A stretch of 7,251 bases of DNA from contig BEHO01000054.1 of the NCBI GenBank assembly GCA_002898915.1, forward strand, positions 1 to 7,251, given 5' to 3'. Under the pieces are notes generated by a model. It had not been told where the DNA came from. It did no database searches and saw nothing but the letters and a program-made list of their open reading frames with translations. How positions within the stretch are numbered: the stretch's first letter is position 1; each line of letters begins with the position of its first letter. Below are positions 1 through 5,457 of the stretch, in pieces. The DNA is from a bacterium HR12 (GTDB lineage Bacteria > Actinomycetota > UBA4738 > HRBIN12). Both the position numbers and the translations under genes were made by a program.

Positions 1-986
1 CGGAGAAGCTCCTTCGGATGGAGGAGGAGCTCCACAAGCGGATCATCAGCCAGGACGACGCGATCTCCGCGGTCTCGCGCGCCATCCGGCGCACGCGCTC
101 CGGTCTGAAGGACCCGAAGCGCCCGGCCGGCTCGTTCATCTTCCTCGGGCCCTCGGGCGTGGGCAAGACCGAGCTGTCGAAGGCCCTCGCGGAGTTCCTG
201 TTCGGCGACGAGGACGCGCTGATCCAGCTCGACATGTCCGAGTACATGGAGAAGCACACGGTCAGCCGTCTGATCGGCTCGCCCCCCGGCTACGTCGGGT
301 ACGAGGAGGGCGGCCAGCTGACGGAGGCCGTGCGGCGCAAGCCGTTCAGCGTGATCCTGTTCGACGAGATCGAGAAGGCCCACCCGGACGTGTTCAACAC
401 GCTCCTGCAGATCCTGGAGGACGGTCGCCTCACGGACGCGCAGGGGCACACGGTGGACTTCAAGAACACGATCATCATCATGACGTCGAACCTGGGGACC
501 CGTGACATCCAGAAGGGCACCTCGATCGGGTTCGCCGCGCGGCCCGATGAGAAGGTCACCTACGAGAAGATGAAGGAGCGGGTCATGGAGGAGCTGAAGC
601 GCTCCTTCCGGCCCGAGTTCCTGAACCGGATCGACGAGGTCATCGTCTTCCACTCGCTCACCGAGGAGGACGTGAAGAAGATCGTCGACCTGATGATGAA
701 GCGGGTGCGCGAGCAGCTGAAGGCCAAGGACATCGACATCGAGCTGACCGACGCGGCCAAGACGCTCCTCGCGCAGAAGGGGTACGACCAGGCCCTGGGC
801 GCTCGGCCGCTGCGCCGGACGATCCAGCGCCTCGTGGAGGACCCGCTCGCCGAGAAGATCCTCCAGAAGGAGTTCCGGCCGGGCCAGACGATCATCGTCG
901 ACGCCGTGGACGAGGAGATCGTCTTCGAGGCGCCCACGCCGCCGGAGACGCCCCCCGTCGAGCTCGCCGGCTCGAGCGAGAGCTGA
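1..986 (+). CDS. clpC: ClpC, ATP-dependent Clp protease ATP-binding subunit (5' truncated by window edge)
   Basis: This is the C-terminal part of an AAA+ unfoldase that feeds proteins to the ClpP peptidase in the cytoplasm. The frame is already open at the window edge (first full codon at 3, reading EKLLR before the first in-window ATG at 18), so the true start lies outside. Numbering from that ATG, the second AAA+ domain shows Walker A GPSGVGKT (44-51), pore loop GYVGYEEGG (91-99), Walker [11 protein letters not shown] (113-122), sensor 1 around MTSN (155-158), arginine finger in [10 protein letters not shown] (197-206) and sensor 2 GARPLRR (261-267). An IGF tripeptide at 170-172 (bases 525-533) sits where ClpP-binding loops lie; ClpB disaggregases lack it, which together with the [20 protein letters not shown] stretch favours ClpC over the otherwise similar ClpB. 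The tail is short and proline-rich. The gene stops with TGA at 984-986 and is followed by hairpins. Confidence 0.95.
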   Translation, partial: EKLLRMEEELHKRIISQDDAISAVSRAIRRTRSGLKDPKRPAGSFIFLGPSGVGKTELSKALAEFLFGDEDALIQLDMSEYMEKHTVSRLIGSPPGYVGYEEGGQLTEAVRRKPFSVILFDEIEKAHPDVFNTLLQILEDGRLTDAQGHTVDFKNTIIIMTSNLGTRDIQKGTSIGFAARPDEKVTYEKMKERVMEELKRSFRPEFLNRIDEVIVFHSLTEEDVKKIVDLMMKRVREQLKAKDIDIELTDAAKTLLAQKGYDQALGARPLRRTIQRLVEDPLAEKILQKEFRPGQTIIVDAVDEEIVFEAPTPPETPPVELAGSSES

Positions 987-991
987 GACGT

Positions 992-1017
992 GCCGCCCGG
1001 GCCTCGCGCCCGGCGGC
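992..1017 (+). terminator. GC-rich hairpin just after clpC
   Basis: An inverted repeat starts 5 bases after the clpC stop. The arm GCCGCCCGGGC (992-1002) pairs with GCCCGGCGGC (1008-1017) around a five-base loop, with one bulged C. There is no T-run behind it, which is common for hairpin terminators in high-GC actinobacteria. It could equally be a 3'-end stabiliser. Confidence 0.45.
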
Positions 1018-1023
1018 CGCAAG

Positions 1024-1064
1024 ACCGGTGGCCCAGCAGCCGCGAGGTTGCTGGGCCGTCCGGT
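1024..1064. terminator. Long hairpin, probable bidirectional terminator
   Basis: The outer arms ACCGG (1024-1028) and CCGGT (1060-1064) and the inner perfect arms GGCCCAGCA (1030-1038) and TGCTGGGCC (1049-1057) form a 14-pair stem with a small internal loop (T against GT) and a ten-base apical loop. It lies midway between two convergent genes (clpC on plus, adenine deaminase on minus), the expected place for a shared terminator. No T-tract is seen on either side, so the function is inferred from structure and position. Confidence 0.6.
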
Positions 1065-1080
1065 ACCTGGGAGGGGATGA

Positions 1081-1107
1081 CGCCCGGCCCGGCGGCCGCG
1101 CCGGGCG
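1081..1107 (-). terminator. Hairpin just after the adenine deaminase stop
   Basis: Perfect eight-base arms CGCCCGGC (1081-1088) and GCCGGGCG (1100-1107) enclose an eleven-base loop. The structure begins three bases beyond the minus-strand stop codon of the adenine deaminase gene. It lacks a U-run in that direction and is best read as the proximal part of the terminator cluster for that gene. Confidence 0.45.
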
Positions 1108-1110
1108 GCC

Positions 1111-2826
1111 TCAGGCCTCGAGGGGGACGAGCTCGAACCGGCGGACGTCGACCAACCCCCGGTCCGTGAGCTTCAGCTCGGGGATCACCGAGAGCGCCAG
1201 GAACGACATCGTCATGAACGGCGAGGGCAGGGTGGTGCCGAGGGCCCTCGCCGCCCCCGTCGCCCGGCGGACCCGAGCCGCGACCTCCTCGACGGGCAGG
1301 TCGGACAGGAGGCCGCCGATCGGGCAGGGGACCTCCGCGAGCACCGAGCCGTCCGCCACGGCGACCTGACCGCCGCCCAGCTCGCGGAGCCGGTTCACGG
1401 CCGCCGCCATGTCGGCGTCGTCCACGCCCACCACCACGACGTTGTGCGCGTCGTGGGCGTGGGTGGAGGCGAGCGCCCCCCGACGCAGGCCGAACCCGCG
1501 GACGAACCCGATCCCGATCCGCCCTGTCCCCCGGTGTCGCTCGATCACCGCGACCTTCGCCAGGTCACGCTCGGGGTCCGCGATCGCCTCGCCCGCGCGC
1601 CGGGTGGGCTCCTCGACGAGCGCCCTGGTGACGATCTGGTCCGGCTCGACGCCGATCACGCGGATCGGTCCGCTCGCGGTCACCCGGAAGTCGGCGGCCG
1701 AGAGCTCGCGCACGTGCACGCTGTCGCGCATCCACGTGGGCGCCGCGACCTTCGGGATGTCCGTGGGGCGGCCGTCCTCCGCGACGAGGCGGCCGTGCCA
1801 CCACACCTTCGATGGCCGGAACGAGACGAGGTCCGGCACCGCCACCACGTTCGCGAGGTAGCCGGGCGCCACCGCGCCGTGGTCGTGGAGCCCGTGGTAA
1901 CGCGCCGCGTTCAGGGTGCCCATGAGGACCGCGTCGGCGGGCGGGCACCCGAGCGCGACGGCCTTGCGGACGGCGTCGTTGATGTGGCCCTCCTCGAGCA
2001 GGTGATCGGGCTCGCGGTCGTCCGCACAGAGCAGGCAGTTCGCCGGGCCGTGCTCCAGGACCAGCGGCAGCAGGGCCTCCAGGTTCCGCGCTGCCGAACC
2101 CTCCCGGATCATGATCCACATCCCGAGCCGGCGCTTCTCCAGGGCCTCCTCGTAGGTGGTGCATTCGTGGTCGCTCCGCGCGCCCGCGGCGAGGTACGCG
2201 TTCAGCGCCCGACCGGACAGCCCCGGCGCGTGCCCGTCCACGTGCCGTCCGCCCGCCGCGAGGACCTTCGCGATCGCGGCCTCGTCGCCCGCGACGAGGC
2301 CCGGGAAGTCCATCATCTCCGCGAGGCCGATGGCGTTCGGCTCCTCGTCGAGGAACGCCGCGATCTCCTCGGCCGTGACCGTGGCGCCGCTCGACTCGAA
2401 CGGGCTCGCCGGCACGCAGGAGGGGACCATCACGTAGACGTCGAGCGGCACCTGTGCCGCGGCCCCGAGGAGCGCGCGTACGCCGCCCAGGCCGAACACG
2501 TTCGCGATCTCGTGGGGGTCGAGGACCACCGCGGTCGTTCCCCACGGGAGCGCCGCGCGGGCGAACTCGTCCACCATCAGCTTGGTCGACTCGAGGTGCA
2601 GGTGGGCGTCGAGGAACCCGGGGAGGAGGATCAGGCCCGAGACGTCGACGACCTCGCGTCCGCCGTAGCCCCGTCCGAGGCCGGCGACGTGCTCGCCGCA
2701 CACCGCGACGTCCACCTCGAGGAGCTCGCCGGTGAAGACGGACAGGACCCGGCCACCCGAGAGCACGAGATCCGCGGGCTCGTCACCACGGGCGACCGCG
2801 ATGCGGCGAGCGAGCTCGTCCCGCAT
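1111..2826 (-). CDS. ade: Adenine deaminase (AdeC type)
   Basis: The 571-residue product matches the bacterial adenine deaminase family in length (roughly 560-600 residues) and motifs. It should convert adenine to hypoxanthine plus ammonia in the cytoplasm, a purine salvage and nitrogen-release step. The amidohydrolase metal site starts with PGFLDAHLHLEST (69-81; H75, H77). Further family signatures are DPHEIANV (103-110), HVDGHAPGLSG (195-205; H195, H198), SDHECTTYEEA (218-228), CADDREP (267-273) and GHINDAVRKA (280-289). The separate C-terminal adenine deaminase domain carries STHAHDAHNVVVVG (454-467) and a near-terminal PSPFMTMSFLAL (535-546), so the gene appears intact. The ATG at 2826 has AGAGG only one base upstream, a poor Shine-Dalgarno spacing, but no better in-frame start is visible. 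It is convergent with clpC and lies 78 bp downstream of a small minus-strand gene that may share its transcript. Confidence 0.95.
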   Translation of the reverse strand: MRDELARRIAVARGDEPADLVLSGGRVLSVFTGELLEVDVAVCGEHVAGLGRGYGGREVVDVSGLILLPGFLDAHLHLESTKLMVDEFARAALPWGTTAVVLDPHEIANVFGLGGVRALLGAAAQVPLDVYVMVPSCVPASPFESSGATVTAEEIAAFLDEEPNAIGLAEMMDFPGLVAGDEAAIAKVLAAGGRHVDGHAPGLSGRALNAYLAAGARSDHECTTYEEALEKRRLGMWIMIREGSAARNLEALLPLVLEHGPANCLLCADDREPDHLLEEGHINDAVRKAVALGCPPADAVLMGTLNAARYHGLHDHGAVAPGYLANVVAVPDLVSFRPSKVWWHGRLVAEDGRPTDIPKVAAPTWMRDSVHVRELSAADFRVTASGPIRVIGVEPDQIVTRALVEEPTRRAGEAIADPERDLAKVAVIERHRGTGRIGIGFVRGFGLRRGALASTHAHDAHNVVVVGVDDADMAAAVNRLRELGGGQVAVADGSVLAEVPCPIGGLLSDLPVEEVAARVRRATGAARALGTTLPSPFMTMSFLALSVIPELKLTDRGLVDVRRFELVPLEA

Positions 2827-2904
2827 ACCTCTATCAACGCATATCCGACGGGCAGATGCCTCGCCGCTCGCGCGGCGGCCGATGGGGGGCCGGGGCGTGC
2901 TCCC

Positions 2905-3162
2905 TCAGGCGGGTAGGGCGGCGATCTCGGCGGCGCTCAAGCGCCGGGTGGTCGGCGCGAGCCGCAGCCCCACCATGCGGACCGAGGCCGCGACCCAGGC
3001 GTCCCCCTCGAGGATCTGCACGCTGAGCGCGCCGTCCTCCGCGACCCGGATCCGCAGCGTTCGGCCTTGCTCGGTGCGGTAGACGCCGGAGGGGCTCACC
3101 TCCCCACTGTACGCCATCCGGGGGTCCGGCGCTCCCCGGGGCCCGCTGGGGCTCGGTCGCAT
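2905..3162 (-). CDS. Small protein of unknown function (85 aa)
   Basis: I do not recognise a named family. The reading frame from ATG at 3162 gives 85 residues, with GAGG six bases upstream as a plausible ribosome binding site. The first 20 residues are Pro/Gly/Arg-rich. The core from about residue 24 looks like a compact folded unit with alternating beta-type stretches: GVYRTEQGRTLRIRV (26-40), ALSVQILEGDAWVAA (45-59) and VRMVGLRLAP (61-70), ending in RRLSAAEIAALPA. Codon third positions are nearly all G or C, as in the neighbouring genes. No signal peptide, membrane segment or cysteine is visible. A second ATG at 3117 (MAYSGEV) would give 70 residues but has no well-spaced ribosome binding site. 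The gene reads toward adenine deaminase and may be co-transcribed with it; it is divergent from the aldehyde dehydrogenase. An accidental frame is possible, but the opposite-strand alternatives look less protein-like. Confidence 0.55.
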   Translation of the reverse strand: MRPSPSGPRGAPDPRMAYSGEVSPSGVYRTEQGRTLRIRVAEDGALSVQILEGDAWVAASVRMVGLRLAPTTRRLSAAEIAALPA

Positions 3163-3179
3163 CGTGCGCCTCGCATGGC

Positions 3180-3209
3180 TTGACCGGCGCGGGAGGTGTG
3201 CACTATCGT
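3180..3209 (+). promoter_or_regulatory. Candidate housekeeping-sigma promoter for the aldehyde dehydrogenase gene
   Basis: A -35 box TTGACC (3180-3185) is followed after 18 bases by TATCGT (3204-3209), fitting the actinobacterial TTGAC / TAnnnT pattern. Transcription would begin about 40 bases before the GTG at 3255. The ten bases GGCTTGACCG (3177-3186) are identical to those at the next promoter (4751-4760), and the -10 flank (CTATCGTCCGCCA) resembles that site (CTATAGTCGCCA). The box also lies in the divergent gap upstream of the small minus-strand gene. Confidence 0.55.
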
Positions 3210-3243
3210 CCGCCACTTGTCGAGGATGCTGAACCCCAGCACG

Positions 3244-3249
3244 AGGAGG
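3244..3249 (+). promoter_or_regulatory. Ribosome binding site that fixes the aldehyde dehydrogenase start
   Basis: AGGAGG sits five bases before GTG at 3255. It rules against the longer in-frame reading from TTG at 3180, because that TTG is part of the candidate -35 box and lies upstream of the likely transcription start. A small stem (TGCTG 3227-3231, CAGCA 3237-3241) lies directly before it. Confidence 0.75.
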
Positions 3250-3254
3250 ATGCG

Positions 3255-4757
3255 GTGGAGCGACTGTTCATCGGGGGCGAGTACGTGGAGAGCGTGGGTG
3301 GGGGGACGATCGCCGTCGAGGACCCGGCCACCGAGGAGGTGATCGCCGTCGTCCCGGACGCGAGCGCCGAGGACGTCGACCGGGCGGTCCACGCCGCGCG
3401 GCAGGCGCAGCCGGCCTGGCGGCGCATGGACGCGTTGGAGCGGGCCGAGCTCCTGCACCGGTGCGCGGACCGCCTGAACGAGGCGGCGGACGACCTCGCC
3501 GTGCTCCTCACCCGCGAGGGCGGCAAGACCCTGAAGGAGAACCGCGACGAGGTCGCCTGGAGCGTGACCGCCATCCGCCACCTCGCGGAGGTGGCGCGGA
3601 CCTCGCGCGGCCGCGTTGTTGGCGCCACGAAGCCCGACCAGTTGAACGTCGTGCTGAACGAGCCCTACGGCGTGGTGGTCCACATCCTCCCGTTCAACTA
3701 CCCGCTCGTGCTGCTCGCATGGCAGGTCCCCGCGGCGCTCGCCGCCGGGAACACCTGCATCGTGAAGCCCGCCGAGCAGACGCCGCTCGCCACCCTGAAG
3801 CTGGGCGAGATCTTCTCCTGCCTGCCGCCGGGGGTCTTCAACGTGGTCACCGCCACGGGTCCGGGGTCCGCCAGGCTCGTCGAGCATCCGGACACCGACA
3901 TGATCGCCTTCACCGGCTCGGTGCAGACCGGCTCGCGGGTGATGGCTGCGGCGGCGCCGCGGATCAAGAAACTCCTGCTCGAGCTGGGCGGATCGGACCC
4001 CTTCCTCGTCCTGGGGGATGCGAAGCTCGACGTGGCGGCCCGGGGGGCGGTCTTCGCCGCCTTCCTGAACGCGGGCCAGGTCTGCACCTCGGCCGAGCGG
4101 TTCTTCGTCGAGGAGCGCGTCTACGACGCCTTCATGGCCGAGATGCTGAAGCTCCGGGACGCCGTCCGCGTCGGCGACCCCTTCGACGACGTCGACATGG
4201 GGGCGCTGATCTCGGGCGACGCGCGGGAGCAGGTCATCCGCACCCTCGATGAGCTGACCGAGCGGGGGGCGAGGGTGCTCGCCGGCGGGGAGGTCCCGGC
4301 GCACCTGCCGAAGGGCTACTTCTTCGAGCCGACCGTGGTGGAGCTGACCGAGCCGCGGCGTCAGACCCCGAACCGCGAGGTCTTCGGACCGCTCGCGATG
4401 GTGACCCCCGTGCGGGACCTGGACGAGGCGATCGAGCTCGCGAACGCCAGCGACCTCGGGCTGGGCGCCAGCGTCTACACCTCGAGCCTGGAGGCGGCGA
4501 TGCGGGCGGCCACGGAGCTGCAGGCCGGGATGGTCTGGATCAACGACCCGCTGAAGGACAACGACGCCGCGCCCTTCGGCGGGTGGAAGATGAGCGGCCT
4601 CGGACGCGAGCTCGGCACCGAGGGCATCGCGGCCTTCACCCAGACCAAGCACGTCCACATCGACTTCGCGCAGGCCCCGTCGCCCGAGTGGTGGTTCCCG
4701 TACGAGCGCCCGCCGATCCCGGTCTCCCGGGGGACGTTGCCGATCCCTGGGGCTTGA
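3255..4757 (+). CDS. NAD(P)-dependent aldehyde dehydrogenase (betaine-aldehyde / aminoaldehyde-like)
   Basis: The 500-residue product has the full aldehyde dehydrogenase fold and length. It oxidises an aldehyde to a carboxylate with NAD(P) in the cytoplasm. Numbering from the GTG start, key residues are N148 in PFNYP, K171 in KPAEQTP (cofactor binding), GSVQTG (221-226), the general base E243 in LELGGSDP, the nucleophile C277 in GQVCTS, and E376-F378 in EVFGPL. PFGGWKMSGLGRELG (440-454) is the usual C-terminal signature. An extra tail after TKHVHIDF (464-471) runs on about 30 residues and is proline- and tryptophan-bearing. The substrate is not determined: the overall style suits betaine aldehyde, aminobutyraldehyde or succinate-semialdehyde type enzymes. 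The linked regulator and demethylating oxidoreductase favour methylated-amine or choline/betaine catabolism, as inference. It has its own likely promoter and ribosome binding site, and its stop codon overlaps the next -35 box. Confidence 0.94.
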   Translation: MERLFIGGEYVESVGGGTIAVEDPATEEVIAVVPDASAEDVDRAVHAARQAQPAWRRMDALERAELLHRCADRLNEAADDLAVLLTREGGKTLKENRDEVAWSVTAIRHLAEVARTSRGRVVGATKPDQLNVVLNEPYGVVVHILPFNYPLVLLAWQVPAALAAGNTCIVKPAEQTPLATLKLGEIFSCLPPGVFNVVTATGPGSARLVEHPDTDMIAFTGSVQTGSRVMAAAAPRIKKLLLELGGSDPFLVLGDAKLDVAARGAVFAAFLNAGQVCTSAERFFVEERVYDAFMAEMLKLRDAVRVGDPFDDVDMGALISGDAREQVIRTLDELTERGARVLAGGEVPAHLPKGYFFEPTVVELTEPRRQTPNREVFGPLAMVTPVRDLDEAIELANASDLGLGASVYTSSLEAAMRAATELQAGMVWINDPLKDNDAAPFGGWKMSGLGRELGTEGIAAFTQTKHVHIDFAQAPSPEWWFPYERPPIPVSRGTLPIPGA

Positions 4758-4782
4758 CCGCCCCCGTGATGACACCTATAGT
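4754..4782 (+). promoter_or_regulatory. Strong candidate promoter for the XRE-cupin regulator and oxidoreductase
   Basis: TTGACC (4754-4759) and TATAGT (4777-4782) are separated by exactly 17 bases, close to the ideal housekeeping-sigma promoter. The -35 box overlaps the aldehyde dehydrogenase stop codon (4755-4757). Transcription would begin near 4789, about 37 bases before the regulator's ATG. The spacer contains the imperfect dyad GTGATGACAC (4766-4775), a possible operator. The element resembles the promoter at 3180-3209. Confidence 0.65.
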
Positions 4783-4825
4783 CGCCAATCGTTCGGCAAA
4801 GTAGTCCGACGCGAGGGGGGGAGCG

Positions 4826-5443
4826 ATGAGGCGGCTGGTCCTCCCGGCTGCCCGTGCCGGGAGGGGTGGCGGTGGGCGCCGCGGGTCGCGGGGCGGCGCC
4901 GACGGGCTGGGCGAGCGCCTGCGCCAGGCGCGCCTCGCGCGCTCGCTCAGCCTGCGGGAGCTCGCGGAGCGCTCGGGACTCTCGCGCGCGTTCCTGAGCC
5001 AGGTCGAGCACGAGAAGGTGAGTCCCTCGGTGGCCTCGTTGTCGAGGATCGCGGAGGCCCTCGGGATCACGATGAGCGAGCTGTTCCTGCCCCCCCACGG
5101 CGAGACCGAGGGGCTCGTGCGGGTCGCCGACCGCGTGCGCATGACCTTCGGGGAGAACCGGTTCGTGGACGAGGTGCTCTCGCCCTCGCTCGACGGGAAG
5201 CTCCTCGTGCTGCGCTCCACCCTGTTCCCGCGCTCGGACAGCGGTCCCCCGTACTCGCACGACGCGGACGAGGAGTGCGTGGTGGTCCTGGAGGGCCGTC
5301 TCGACGTCCAGGTGGGGGACGTCTGGTACGAGCTCGGGCCGGGCGACGCGCTCACGTACGCGAGCCGCCGCCCCCACGCTTGGCGCAACCCGACGGACGC
5401 GGACGCCGTCGCGATCTGGGTCATCACCCCGCCGCGGTACTGA
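4826..5443 (+). CDS. XRE-family transcriptional regulator with C-terminal cupin sensor domain
   Basis: The 205-residue protein joins a DNA-binding and a ligand-binding domain, the plan of PuuR-like regulators of small-molecule catabolism. Residues about 29-86 form the helix-turn-helix (LSLRELAERSGLSRAFLSQV, 41-60, contains the two central helices). A single cupin barrel spans about 115-203. Cupin motif 1 keeps H145 and E149/E150 but has no second histidine; motif 2 keeps P183-H184 and N188. Metal binding may therefore be reduced or absent. The first 27 residues are Gly/Arg-rich and unlike the compact N-terminus usual in this family, but no better start is evident; ATG at 4826 follows a purine-rich GAGGGGGGGAG leader. 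It lies 68 bp after the aldehyde dehydrogenase and 14 bp before the oxidoreductase, so it probably senses a substrate or product of these enzymes. Whether it represses or activates is unknown. Confidence 0.93.
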   Translation: MRRLVLPAARAGRGGGGRRGSRGGADGLGERLRQARLARSLSLRELAERSGLSRAFLSQVEHEKVSPSVASLSRIAEALGITMSELFLPPHGETEGLVRVADRVRMTFGENRFVDEVLSPSLDGKLLVLRSTLFPRSDSGPPYSHDADEECVVVLEGRLDVQVGDVWYELGPGDALTYASRRPHAWRNPTDADAVAIWVITPPRY

Positions 5444-5457
5444 GGAGGGAAGGACCG

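Noticed and set aside
1..986. ClpB rather than ClpC identity for the AAA+ fragment
   Set aside because: The second AAA+ domains are similar, but the ClpP-loop IGF tripeptide and the C-terminal pattern [17 protein letters not shown] match ClpC. The N-terminal part that would settle it is outside the window.
2862..2877. Hairpin CGCCGC-TCGC-GCGGCG between the small gene and adenine deaminase
   Set aside because: It has only six pairs and no following U-run; stems of this size are frequent by chance at this GC content. It is too weak to call a terminator or riboswitch.
1444..2916. A 490-codon plus-strand frame opposite adenine deaminase
   Set aside because: It is an antisense shadow: the translation is Arg/Val/His/Asp-rich without motifs, and the minus strand encodes a complete adenine deaminase.
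2732..3082. Plus-strand 116-codon frame overlapping the small minus-strand gene
   Set aside because: The product is Ser/Arg/Thr/Ala-rich with no folded-domain pattern or ribosome binding site, and it runs into the adenine deaminase start. The minus-strand frame looks more protein-like.
3096..4775. A 559-codon minus-strand frame opposite the aldehyde dehydrogenase
   Set aside because: The composition is low-complexity (Arg, Gly, His, Glu) with no domain, while the opposite strand has every catalytic motif of an aldehyde dehydrogenase.
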